A stretch of 64,000 nucleotides of DNA. Origin: Breviolum minutum Mf 1.05b.01 (lineage: Eukaryota > Sar > Dinophyceae > Suessiales > Symbiodiniaceae). Position 1 is the stretch's first letter, and every line of letters starts with the position of its first letter. The DNA lies in contig DF239890.1 in the NCBI GenBank assembly GCA_000507305.1, positions 62,001-126,000 of the forward strand, given 5' to 3'. Shown here piece after piece: positions 30,301 to 43,092 of the stretch. Both the position numbers and the translations under genes were made by a program. Under the pieces are notes generated by a model. That model was not told where the DNA came from. It made no database searches and saw only the letters and a list, made by a program, of their open reading frames with translations.

Positions 30301-31683
30301 CCCTGCTGACCGTCAGCGTCGGCCATGGCCGTCAGCCCCAGCCATCTCCATTGTGCCCAAGGCACTGGGCAAATCGTGCCGGTCGTGCTGCGATATCCAG
30401 CCCAAGCACTCGGAGCCCCGATTGGTGACCGCTCGGCGGAACTCCGGTGACGAAGTGGGATCAATTGTCAAGGGACCAAGATAGTCCTTGAGTCACGAGG
30501 AACGGGAAAAGGCTAAAACAACTCCTCGAAAACATACAAACATTTTGAAAGTTGCCAAAGGTCTTTGAAGAATATCTTCAACTTGGAACCCAAAAGTGAC
30601 TCGAAGTTTCGACTCTATCTACAGTAAGAGAACCCCAGGCATCCCCAAACCCCCAAATGAAACGAATTCCTTCATAAACTATTGGTTGGGGGTCTGGGTA
30701 TGTTCCAGGGGTATGTTGGGGTTCCCTTAGACTCTACCAGCATAAGCCCAGAGTCTGCTGCGTATAGAATACCAACAGCATCCTCCCCTTCGAAACTCAC
30801 TCGCACCGTATCTTCTGCGTCCTGCACTCGGCGTCTGAGACTTCCTCATATTGGATGCAAGTGGCCGGTCAGAAATCAATGAAAATCATGTGGCCATTCT
30901 GGAGTAGATAGAATATGGGTCGATATAATACGATTTTCAATCTTTAGGAGCTGACAAGTTGTACAGCAATCTTCAAGGAGGAGGATGACAACAAGGTTGG
31001 ACTACTGTACTGTACATCTCCCAAAAATAATCCCCACAAAAACATGTTTCAACTCTGAGTGTCTGGAAGCTTCGTCACATATCTCTTGCGGGATTTCAGC
31101 TGTCAGACGTACCTGCCCAATGCATCCATGCTCGTTTCGCAGAACGTTGGACACTTGGGGACTTGGGCATGGAGAGAATCTGACCCCTCAGCTTAGCAAA
31201 TCCTAAATTTGTGATCCACAAATGACCGATCTGGGATGGCTGTGTATACATCTCAGACAATGGATAGGTTTAAGCAGTCATATCAAAGCGACGCATAGTG
31301 AGTTCTAACAGACTTCAAAGAATGCTTCCTCGTGAACTAGCTCCGAATTCTTAACCGTGACGTTCCGAATGGCACCTCCGCTTGAATTTCGTCCTGCCAG
31401 CGAAGTGAATTATTCCGACATGGACGAACGTCCATATTCTGAACATGCACAGGCGGGTAGCCACGTTGCTGCATGAATACTTGAACTTCTTCTATCACGT
31501 CGTTCACCAAAACTCGCGTAGATCCATCAACCTAGTCACACAGAAAAAAGTCAAGCTCAAACCACTCCTTCAAATCAGAACCCTCAGATTTGAAGCACTC
31601 AAATGTTGGATCAGTCTATTCTGGTTGCGCCAACCATCCTCAAACAAACCTGAAAACAACTACAGACGTAATCCACAACTCTG
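27349..31683. other. gene-poor stretch
   Basis: No exon convincing enough to list. It holds an AAGGCC-type short tandem (about 29957-29985) and an AGCAA/GCAAA run near 29141-29165. Probably intergenic between models U and Y, and may contain the 5' end of U and the 3' end of Y. Confidence 0.35.
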
Positions 31684-34600
31684 CCGAGCGTCCGAATCAG
31701 GTAGGTTTTTGAAGATGAGTTTCATGCCGTTGCGGCCGCAAATGTTTTTTATCATGGCTTTGGCTTTAGAAGCCCCACAAATGCGGCCCAAGAAATCACA
31801 CCCTCGACAATTTGCCTGATCATGATGTGCTGTCAATGAGCTCCGCAATCTCTCCACAAAGCCGTGGAAAGGGAAGTGCCTGGAAATGTCACCGTAAAAG
31901 TGTGGAGCAAAAGGCTGAAACACCGACATTCAATCCCAATGCTACTCATGGTTCTGCCACATTTATGCTTTTGCTGTGCTCTTGCTAGAACAAGTCATGG
32001 AATGTTGGATACTTTTTGTTAGTGAATATCCAGGTTCAATACTTTGGGATGGTTCGGAATCACTCTGCTCTGTTAGACTTATTCGATTTGACAGTGCCCA
32101 CACATGCCGCCTGAGCGTTTCCAGCTGCTCTGCAGCTAGCGCGGATGTCATAATTAAGACAAGGTGATTCTCCTTATCCACTTTCAGTCCACGATAGCGA
32201 GTGTGGGTCTGCTCACTTGTCTCCCACCGGTTTCCCTTCGTTTCCATAGCAAAGCAGACTCCTCTCCTTCTGGGTCCTAGGTGTTGTGCCGCATACATGG
32301 AAAGCTCTTTTCACGAGTTGCTTGCAACCCAGCGGCCAAAGGAGAATTCATCAATGCAAACAAACCCCAAATTCAGTGGCTCTTAACTGGGTCTGGCAAC
32401 CGACCCGGGCCACTAAAAAAGAACCAATAAGAAAACTCTGCAAGGCTCCGTTATTCCAGAAGGCTTTGTCCGAAAGGAAACTCCCACTTCCAATCTGCCC
32501 GGGAGCTTGAGACCTTAGATTCGATGCAATTTTTCAAGCCTGTTGTGCAACTCTACCCGTACACTTTTCCAAGTTTCCGGTAGGAAATCCCAGGAAGTGT
32601 GCAAATGATTGGTACCCATGCACTTACTAACCATTCTTACATTCCTGGAAAATCCCATTATACTTTGGAAAAGTTGTAACTATTCTGGTCTTCTGCCAAA
32701 ACTCTGTTGATTTTTTCTTTCAATCTTTCTGCTGTTGCTGGCTACTGGTTTTTAGCAATTCATGCTTGTCTTCTGCAAAATTGCAGCTAGTACCTCTGTT
32801 GGAAGTTCTGCTTCACGAAACGAAAGGAGCAAACAGATGTTGGAATGCCATTTTGTGTGCGGATGTTTCGTGGACGACAAGTGAGAAAAGAATAGAAAAG
32901 AAACTTCAATTGCCTGGTCGTCTCATTTCGGTTTGTAAAGCGAAATGGTGTCTTGAAAAAGTGCTACAGCCATTCCATATTTCAATCCGGGTGACCAAGC
33001 ATCATCCCGTCTTTTTTGAAAAACATCCAGGTCTTGTTCCTCTGCCAAGTTCTTTAGCATTCTGCAGGCGCTTTCAATTTCTTTCAATTCCCGGATTACG
33101 TTTTCAGCACCAGGGCCATCCGGGCGCCAGCACAATTGGTAGATAGACGCACCTCAAAGTGATGAGGTTTCAAGTCTTCCTGCATTTCAGCTTCCAAAAC
33201 AAACGAACACATGCCGGCAAGGTATTCACTGACCAATCGTCCGAGTTTGAACAAAATCCAAGACACTTTTGCTGGCTTCCGAATCTCGGAGTGAGGCAAT
33301 GACGTCTTGACACACCAGGTGCAATGCATCAAGGCTTTTGAAGCGACAGGAGATCTTGACATCATTCAACGTCCTGGGTTCAGCTTCAAGAAACGATAGC
33401 AAGATGTTCTGAGAAAGTTCCACACGTTTTTCCGCACATTGTCATGATAGAAGGCCGTGTAAGGAGGTGTTTGAGTAGCGATTGATTGATATGAAGAAGC
33501 TGCACAACTGCTTTTAAGGGCCATTTTGGGAGGATTCCTCTACTAAACCACCATTTGGATCCTTTTGAGGTATGGCTGAGGTTGGTTGCTTTTAATTGGC
33601 TAGAAGCATGGGCACTAGAGGTACAAGGGCACATTCTCAGAACATCCGGGAAAAACATTTGATGCGACCAATGCTAATCAATGCCAATCATTGGGGAATC
33701 TATGGTACACCGTGTGCAGTTTTTATGACCGGTTGTTTTTGCAAAGCAAAACAACACATGCAAAACACATCAAAACCCCACGAACAAAAAGATTGGGGCA
33801 ACAATTCGTCTTTTGTTGAAAAAAAAACATCTTCGGGGACTGGTTCCACTATCACCTTCAGGTATCCAAGCATCTTACAGAGATCCAACTTATTTGGATC
33901 TACGCGAACCATCAAAGCTCTGGCGTGTGACAGCTCTGATTTTTCAAAAGCCAGATCCTTAGCAAAGCCAAAATGGCACGAACGAAGGCCGGCTGAACTG
34001 TCAGGAAGTCAATAGGGGTTGCAAGTAAAGGATTTAAGAGAGCCTGACTTGCTTGGGATCTAGAGAACTATGAACAAATCACAGTTTGCAACCAAACAAA
34101 CATGATTTGTGACTTTCCATTGTAAAAAAGGTGTTTGTGACTAAAATCGACAACTCATCGGTTTGCTTGCCTCTTCGTCTCTGCCAAAAATCCGGTCCGA
34201 CTTCTGTCTGTTGGGGCCACATCTCTTCATGGTTGTGGCTCGCCACGCTTACTTTCCTGGCTGTTCCCGTCATGAGCAGAGGAAGCGGATCGCATGAGTG
34301 CTATGAAAAAAATCATTTGATCTGATATCTCAATGAAAACACGAATAAAAGTCTCCGAAAAGGGACATGCGTTGCAGAGTTTTGCTTGAGAGCCGATTCT
34401 GTTACGGCTGGCAAAACCAGCAGTGCAGCAAACATCTTAGGACTGCAGAGTTCTGAGAACCGAGGAAATCAAGTAAAACTTCCCAGTGCCAAGTTGCATT
34501 TTTTGGTTCCTACACATTCGGCAGATTGCGTCAGCGCCACTCTGACGGGAGGTGAAGGCATGGTTGTTGGGGCAGAGGAAGAAAAATCCTCAGCTGGAGA

Positions 34601-37600
34601 TGGATTGTGCTGTAAAGATTCATGCATATGTATGTTTATCCAAACTATGTAAATTCCCGTTGGTTGTTTTTAGGGTTTTCTTGTCTGCCTGTTAAACCTT
34701 GTTGCTATTGAAGTTGATATTTTTACATCACCTCCCGTACCAATGTACAGCATGACGTCCACCTCCCAATGACGTGGATCCATTGCGAGCTTCCTTCGAA
34801 ACATTGCTTTTGACACTGCTGAACCTGCGAAAGGAACTTCAGCCAAGCATCTCTTCTGTCCCGCAAGATCTGGTTTAAAGTCCAGGAGCGCAGTCAGCTG
34901 AATTTCCTGGCGTTGTGCCCGCCAAGAGAGGCCGTCAGCGGATGCTCGATAGTAACGGATAGTACAAAAACTCCATTGTTCAGAAGTTCAGATCTGATGG
35001 ACAGAGGGAAAGACTCAGAATCTACAGCATTCCCTTGGTTTAAGTTTCTACTGCACACCAGAAAACCAACAGGTCGCGCCTCAAAAATGATAGTTGGATG
35101 ATTGCTTTCCTTTTAGGATCCAGAAACTTTTTGGGGCCAAGTTAATTTCAGGGGGATATCTCTCGACTCACCATTTGGCCAAGTCTCTAGTACCTCCATG
35201 GCCCACACACAGAGATCACAATAGCCACTACGATGCCATACCTCTTCTTGAGGATGATGTGGGCATCCTGGTTGCGGCACTTCAGGCTCCTGATTCCAGT
35301 TCTGCCAAGGATCCGCCATGCGGAGTGAGGTTTCCGCCGTTTGTTTTGTCTGTGTGCTGGAGCCTTCCCGGCAGCACAACAAAGCCGCGAAGAACGTTTT
35401 TCTGGTACTCTGCAGTAATCTTACCACATCTTACCTGGTTCCCCATTCGCATCTTGCAACTATGCTCCAGAATCTTTATTCATCCGTCGTCTACACTGCC
35501 CAGGCCATCCTTTGAGGCCCCCACCTGCATCCCAACAACCTGGGAAGATAATCCCATTGTCAAAATCAATCACATGGGCACATGGGTCCCAAACTTCCAT
35601 CACTGCATATCACTTCGGCACACAGCTTGTGGGAGACAAAATCCCAGAGATGGCTACTCTGACGTGACAGACAAATGTGTTGCACCACCTGCAAAGTGGA
35701 TGGTACAATCCACATCCACTACAAACCTTGGGATTGCACCTTTTGCTCAGCCAGACATCAGCCAGACATCATTGCCATACCAGGCGCTGGAAAGGAGATT
35801 TGAAGCGGAAAAGTTGGAATGAACACTCTGTCTCCTAGATGCTTTTAGGACATAAATAGACCATTCCACCAAAATGCTTCAATGAAATTTTTCGCTGGAT
35901 AATAAGCAAAAGAGAAAGAGAAAGACTCGTGTGCGGAATCATGGCTGCTTGGTGTACATGCATGCCTGTCAAGAGAAAGTTTTGAACCTGCTAGTAGCAG
36001 AGTTTGTACTCTGCACTTAGGAATCATGCAAGCACGCCAATAAAGCACGAGAACATCAAAGCCCACTTCAAATCCATGTCGCATGTCTATTATACAAATT
36101 GTATGCACACATCTTTGTACTGGCTGGAGTATCTTTTTCAGCGCATGCGCAAGCCTGAGGTCACACAATATTGCTTTTTAGTTTTAATGCAAACAAATCA
36201 GGCGGACCCAAACAGCCAAGTTTTAGAAAACAGAACGCTGTTTGAAGGAGTTCTTTTTGCACCCAGATTTTGAGCCATACATAAGCATGGCCCATATGAG
36301 AACATGAGTTAACGTTGTGGCTGCCCAGCTCAGCAAGTTCCCTGATCCCAGGCAGAATCGTTGCATTCCTTGCTAAACGCTCTGCTTTATTTGACCACAA
36401 AGGAATGCAACAGAGCGCCTGCGGAACCTGTTCAGCCGGAAGGGCCCTCCCATGCACCATGGATGAGCCGATTGAGACGTCGCTCACCCAAAGTGCTCAA
36501 ATCATTTTTGGATGCCGAGTCTTGTCGGCTGGACTGGATGGAACTCTGGATCAAAAGACTCTCGAATTTTGTGAAGCTTTTCGCTCACTTAGCCAGTGGA
36601 TCACAGTCTGAGGTGCGCATCATGGCCATCCCAGAGTGTTTTCTGGAGTTGTTCTTCTCGAGAACTGTCTCGGGGTCATCAGTTTCGCAGGCGGTATCCT
36701 ATCAGCCTCCTTGATCTCATTTCCATCTGCAGCATCAGAGCAACAAGACTTGGCGGTGCCAGTAGGTCTCAAAAACGCCGTGGAATCCTCCATTTTAGAG
36801 GACTTTCTAAACGACGCCACGGCATTCATCGTAACAGTGATCCCAAGCCACTCCTACAGGGCTCTCTCCAAGAACTTGTAAGACTTGTAATCAACTAAGA
36901 CATGGGAGTTGCACAAGATCCTGGCAGTGTGATTGTATTGACGCCAATCATGCTGACACTGTAGGACTTTGGGGCTTGATAAAGACTGGTGGAGTCCCCA
37001 TGGGTGCTTTCATTGTGCTTCATAAAAAAATGTAGAGAGCTGCAGGTTGCCAATATGAAAGCTATCAAGAAATACAATATCGGACAAGAATCTGCATCTA
37101 AAAAATGGGTGCCTCTGAATTAGGTGCTAAGCTTTCCCATCAAAAAACATGCACTGCTGCTGGGTTTTGGGGGACAAGCCCACTTTGAGTCCACATCTTC
37201 AAACGAATTGGAAGACATGCTGTTTTTAAATACCCAATACTCAAAAGGGTTGGATTTCATCTTGGTATAGCAATCTGCCCGTTTAGGCATGACATCGCTT
37301 AGTAATTTTTGTAGTTTCAAAACTGTTTGAAAGTGAAAGCATTTCAATCCATTTCAGAATCCCAGTATCGCAACCAGCTGTCCAACTGTTCCACCGATTT
37401 CGGCCCTATTCTTGGCTTGAAATCACTGATTGCTGATGTTGGTCCTGCGGAATTGATTAATTCAAAATTTGTACCGGTGGCCGGGCCATCATCTCCAGCA
37501 TCGTGAATCTCTCTGAGAGCTCGCACTAGTCAAAGACAATCTGCACTGGATCCTATTCCAAGATCTTTTGTTTTTTGCAGAGAACGCTAATATTGACAGA

Positions 37601-38199
37601 CCTTGAACCCTGTTTGCAGAAAATAGATGACTTGTTGAAGAGTTGCTAAGCTAGAGACGCTGCCACCAGGAACCAGCATCTAGTCCAAGGTCCTACCTTT
37701 GGGGGCTACCCCTTCCACACATCTTGCCATCTCCTCCACCTCCTGAGGCAGGAATTGTGGATGTTCAACATCAGCTCTGCAAAATATTGTGGATCTATTC
37801 GCATTCTTGTTGGCCACTGTGGTTGGTTTTTGGGGTACAGTTGAAAAAACAAAATTTGCACATTGTCAAAACGATTAGCAGCCTGTTTTCCAAGAACACA
37901 CGTTGGATACTCCGCCATTGCAAACGGTCTGAAAACCCATCACGCCTCACATGAAAAAGCAGAGTCATAAGCAGGATCGCATCCCCACCTGATCCATATC
38001 ATGATATGATGTTCAGAGAAAGTTGCCAAGCTCTGTCACAGTGAGATGTGAACCTTCAAAACAACATAAAAGCAACTGAATCTGCCGCTCAACCATCCGA
38101 GCCCACTGCATGTATTTTGCACTGGCACGAGGCACGGCAAAGTCCATGAGTTTCACCTTCAGAGCAGTTTTTAAGCGCACGTGAATCCAACCAATCAAG
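31684..38199 (-). CDS. gene model Y: long multi-exon protein, family unknown
   Basis: Proposed exons in order: 38199-38054, 37816-37697, 37525-37375, 37297-37234, 36853 to about 36700, 36545-36488, one near 36433-36320, 35301-35242, 33919-33856, 33408-33234, 33152-32968, one within 32298-31963, and 31879 to about 31684. Phases agree along two runs: 38199 through 36853 (four junctions) and 35301 through 32968 (three junctions). Most donors are GT (GTTCAC, GTAGGA, GTTGCG, GTATTT, GTGAGC, GTATGG, GTGATA). Peptides are mixed-charge and globular-looking, for example KYMQWARMVERQIQLLL, EEVEEMARCVEGVAPK, KLDLCKMLGYLK, ENVIRELKEIESACRML and GASKAKAMIKNICGRNG. Both ends are open. Several borders are certain to be wrong in detail. 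Confidence 0.4.
32968..33408 (-). CDS. best-supported core of model Y (two exons)
   Basis: Exon 33408-33234 (acceptor TCTCAG, donor GTCAGT) has a helical, Leu-rich sequence including SLDALHLVCQDVIASLRDSE. Exon 33152-32968 (acceptor TTTGAG, donor GTAGCA) includes NVIRELKEIESACRMLKN. The 81-bp gap between them is itself open in a third frame that also looks protein-like (LVSEYLAGMCSFVLEAEMQE). Either it is a very short intron, or two compensating frameshifts mark a decayed gene. Confidence 0.45.
37234..38199 (-). CDS. 5' part of model Y (four phase-linked exons)
   Basis: 38199-38054 (1+48 codons+1), 37816-37697 (2+39+1), 37525-37375 (2+49+2) and 37297-37234 (1+21). Every junction phase fits. 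Peptides include DFAVPRASAKYMQWARMVER, ADVEHPQFLPQEVEEMAR, FELINSAGPTSAISDFKPRI and MPKRADCYTKMKSNPFEYW. The predicted introns are 237, 171 and 77 bp. No domain recognised. Confidence 0.45.
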
Positions 38200-41100
38200 C
38201 TGAAAAATCCTAAGTCTATACGATTTTCAGCCCCTAAGTTTATATCACCACCATTTTAAGAGATGACATCCTGCCCTCGGAGATCGCGTTATTCAAATCA
38301 AATACGAAAAGAGATCTCCCGGAAAGTTGCAACGGGTGCAGGCCGTGCCTCTGGCAAGTCAAAACCCCTGGCACGAGGAAATTGTGGATGGGCCACGATA
38401 CAAACCAGAAAAACAGCTGATCTGAATTCTTCAACTGTCAGTCTTCAAGACATGCTTTATCATGTTTGCCTGATACAAGTATATATATAATTTCACTTAT
38501 TTGTTGCCAGTTTCCCACGGCAACTCCAATTCTGAAAATGTCCAATCTACAAATCACGCAGCTGCCATGTGAGCCTTGAGTCAGCCCAAATGACATGTGG
38601 CCGCCAAGGTGGAAAGCCACAGAAGACCTTTTGCCCTGGCAACTGTCGACAGGGTTCATCCAGGTGGGGTGTCAGGGATGCAAACACACGCAACATAACC
38701 CACCATTGACATTTCATTATATATACGGATTGGTTAATGACTGGATGCTTCAGTGACTCACTATATTGTAGTATCACCCCGTTTTATATACTAGACAACC
38801 AGGGTTTCAATCATCCCACCATATCCCACCTTGCAGCTCCATCCCTTGTAAGCACACTCGGGCAATGTATGCATCCTGAACACCAGTGGTTGACCCCGCT
38901 ACCGGTGTGAACGCTACCAGTATGTGATGATCAAAGCTATCGCTGTCGACATGATTCTTTTTCATCTCCAGGCCATCTGAATCCCACGTTATCCTTCACC
39001 ATCCTTGATTACCTTAGATGTGCTTAGAAATTTTTAGAAAAGGGGTAGCTCCTCAACTCCTTTCCAAGCACCAGCGATCTGTGGATCGAAGGTTCCACAG
39101 ATCCACTCTCACCCATCCAACACTAAAACTCTCGTTGCTTCACACCACCTTGAAACAGGAGAATCGCAGCACCTCAGCAGACGCGGGCCTCCCTGAAATG
39201 CCTCCGTTTTTTTCCGTAGTGCATTGAAACTTGGTTCATTTATCCGCAGTTTTTCTGATCACAAACCAAAACATGATCAGGTGCTCAGGAAAATAGATAA
39301 AAGAATGCGTCTGATTCGGTAAATCTTTGCTGATCCATCGGCATCCCATCAGCCGAATAATGAAGTCTGCTTGTATCGTTTTTAATGGGGTTGGTTGGTT
39401 GGTGTTATCAGTCACTGCATCGCTCACTGAACAAACAGAATGCCTTCTCTCTGGAAGCAATCATGTCAATTATGTCTATTGATCCGGCCTTGGTCGAGTT
39501 GACTGATCCTGTTAGTTTCAAAAGATTGTTTTTGGCGCACGCATCCCACGCTTCACTGTTGCTGGGTCGCTTCCAATACAGCCAATGCTTTGCAGCAAAA
39601 ACAAACTGCTACAGGGTTCCTGCAGAATTCATTTTGACGCTCATAGGGATGTTTAGGGGATTTGGTGAAAATTACCCAGTTTTCAAAGCCTCTACAAGCC
39701 AAAATCAAACATTCTGATATCGAAGCTCACTTCAAACCGAGCACCTAGGCTGGATTGAAACCTGAGCCTCCTCGCAAGGGCTCCTCCATTGCCACCATCA
39801 TTCCGCGGGCAAGGGAAAGCACTGATGGCCTGCATCCCATCCAAAATAAAAAGACTACCTTTGTCGAAAACTTCCTTTTTTTTGCGAACTTTCGGATATC
39901 ATCTTCCGTCGCGGCAATATCTTCGTTCAGGTGTGATGTCGCACAAACTAGGTTTGTAGCCTTGGTCAAGGCATCCAGGCCATGCAAAAAAAAAGGTTGA
40001 ACAAGGTTTGACAGGCTTCAAACAGGCTGTCTCAAAATTGGCAAAACTCAAATACAGCAGATTGCCCTGAAATTCATCACTCCACTGACTTCACATTCTT
40101 CGCCAACTATTGAAACAAATCTCAAGTTGATCTCAGTCAGCTGAGGTCTATATAAAATGCATGAATGATTGGATTTGCTAAAAATAGAAAAAATGAGCAG
40201 AAAAATCAGGAAACAGCATGATCTCAAAGAGAATGAAGTGCCACTACACACCGTGCCAAAATATCATTGCCTGTTGTGAATGCTCAACCTGATCCAAGTA
40301 TTGATCATAAACTCCGTCAGGGCCAACCTGGCTTCAATGAGAACGTCATGTTGTCCACGAATACTACACATGTTTTTGCATTTTGGGCAATCTGCCAACA
40401 GATTCCAAACCACCCTGAGAAAAAGTATGTCAATGTCTATTCGCAGAAATACATACGTAGACGTAGACTCGTCAATGCATTGTGTATCTATTCATTCATT
40501 CATGAATTCATTCAAGCGCTTGGCACTGTGTCATTGGAGTAATCAGGCTGTATTTGATCCTGCCATGCCCTCACCTCAAGCTGGCGGAATGGGCCCCTGC
40601 CCTTCACCTCAGTGCTTCAGCCACCACGAAAGCTGTGTAACCAAGTTCACGCTGACCTACGAATTCGTATCGGTGACCAAGTCACCCCAAAAGCCCGCGC
40701 GTTCAACAGCGTGAGACGCCCCATACCATCGAAGCGTTGGCGGATCTCATGCAAGACCTGTCAAACGGCAACAGGCGAAGCATATGGCCGGGTGAGACAT
40801 CGGCTCATCAGTCACGCCTTGGCTGGATCCATCTCTACCGGCAAGCTCCGCAGCAGCAAAGATCGCTTGAAACCTCAGTCGTCTCGGGCATCGAAGGTTG
40901 GAAGTCACCGAATCCGAATTACCCTCAGCTGCCGAGAAACGGATGTCTTGTGGAAAGGAAGGACGGCCCACCGTTGCGGGCTTGGTCTTCTTCCTAGGCT
41001 CGACGGCAAAACAAGCTTCGACATGTCATAGAAGATAGGCCTCGTGGAAAAGTCTTGAAACTGGCCAGAACTTGCCGCTGTGTGCTCTGAATGAAGCTAA

Positions 41101-43092
41101 TGAATGGCGTAGCTCAGTCTATCTTAGCCTAGGAATCGTCGACCATGAAGGTCAGAACAAAAAGACGCATGTCCTCGTCTTCCCACAACATGCCCACGTC
41201 ATTGCTCTTCTTTCATCATGCGGCAAATGCACTCCAATTTACTGAGTTCAAAGCAAATTTTTCACTGGCAAAATTTGTCGGAATTGCCCACTTTTAGCTC
41301 AGAGATTATCCAAGTTCCAGCAAGTGGTTGCATTAAACATCCCCGCTCCCAACACTTCTGATGCCCCCAACGACCTAGATTGTAAAACCGAGCTACAAGA
41401 GCTTCACCATTTGAATCTGCAGTCACAGATGGAAATCATTCATACAAATAGAAGTGCACCATGCGTTTGCAACGTGGCTCCATCATCTAAAATGACGAAA
41501 ACTGACACTTTGCAGGACCGCAAAGAGTGCTGGTAAACAAAAAGGCACTTTCACAGGAAACCAACTTCCATAGATGCCTCGTTGAAGAGTATGCCGTGCA
41601 CGCGAGACCTGGGTGATGCACAAGGACATTTAGCTGCAAAAAATGGATACCTCACGTCTAAGATCAAGTTGCAATGAACTGGTGAGAAGACCTGATATGC
41701 AATTCTCTACCCTTCAACCCAATACTAAGGAGCTCCCAAGCAGGTTTGGGAGATAGCTTTGGGCAACGGAGCTCTATGTTCATCATAGTCTTGTCTAGTA
41801 CAGTATGTATTTTATGCAATTCTGCATGCGCTTCTGATCTACCGGTGACTCAAATAGTGATCAAACATTGCAAGACACATCGGCAAAACATCATCAAGAA
41901 CATGATGGAGCTCCTGACATGGGTGATCTTTTCAGTATTGAATTGCAAATCTTTTTGCCGCAACTGTTCTGCTTAGTTTCACATACCAAGTGGCAGCTTT
42001 CTCAGAGCTTGCTGCCGCCCCCTCGGTTCGCTGAATTCAACGATGGCATAGGACCTCGTCGACTCTACCATCTTGCGTTGCAAATTGATTCACGACACAG
42101 GTTCATCAGCCAACGTTCATCAACCGGCACAACGCAGAACCACAATACAGTCAACAAATCCGGTTTGCACAGAAGCTCACAAAAGCAGAAAGAAAATGGT
42201 CGTGAGTCAATGCGTCCCAACAGAAGATGTCCACTGTGTCCATGGCGAGGTGTACTTTGGCGGAGCTTTTCTCACTTTGCGATCCTGAAGGAAGGTGCAG
42301 CTACCCCGTCTGAAACAGCATGGTTGAATGCAAGCCGCAAGTCAGGGCCTTGAATGCATGGCACAAATTCTCCTCCATTTCTCCGCTCCCAGTATCCCTG
42401 TCGCCAGAAACAGTCGAGGGTTTTGTGTCAACATCGGCGCTCTTCCAATTTCAGAACAAGATCAACTTGTCTCCTATCATACTGAAGTCAGGGAAGAAAA
42501 CCATCGAAAAGCTATAGCCGGATGCTATATGTCAGTCTATAATTGTCTATTTTTTTTTGCAATTATTTGCATATATACAGCATCGGTTCTATCTTATGGG
42601 AGGGAATCCCTCGCATACAAATCAGCTGCGGCACCTAAAGGACGTTTCCATCTCGTTCCACTCGTTGCCTGGGTGAAACAAGGCTCAAAAGCCAGCCCGA
42701 TCATTGTTGCCATACGTGTCAGGTAACACACTGCCCGAATCCCAGGTCAATTAACTTTGTACAAAAAAGTTGCATCTTCACTGACCATGATGCAAGCAAG
42801 TGGCAAAACTCCACCCTGGAAATCTCCCCACACGGGGCGAGACTCGCCCTGATACTTTCCTCCTGGGGTTGGTTGGAAAGGTTGAACGACATGATGATTC
42901 ATTCTTACCTCGGGAGAGTACACCTTGGCAGCTATGTTGGCCAACTATGTATTGCCAATATTGGATGCAGAATGATAAATATAGAATATGAATATATAAT
43001 GTAAAATAATAGTATACACAGAGGGACAGACATTTCTTGGGATACCAAACAACTGCTAGTGGGGTAGCTTTCCAGCATATCCCTCAGCCCAC
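38200..43092. other. no gene model; ambiguous exons near 40.7-40.9 kb
   Basis: About 4.9 kb between models Y and X. Around 40709-40900 a GC-richer block has splice-bordered open frames on both strands (plus: ETPHTIEALADLMQDLSNGN; minus: FQAIFAAAELA and VLHEIRQRFD), so one short gene piece is probable but its strand cannot be chosen. Confidence 0.3.

Noticed and set aside
35094..35822. 242-codon plus-strand open frame
   Set aside because: Long, but with no recognisable motif, and it overlaps a minus-strand exon (35301-35242) that fits model Y in phase.
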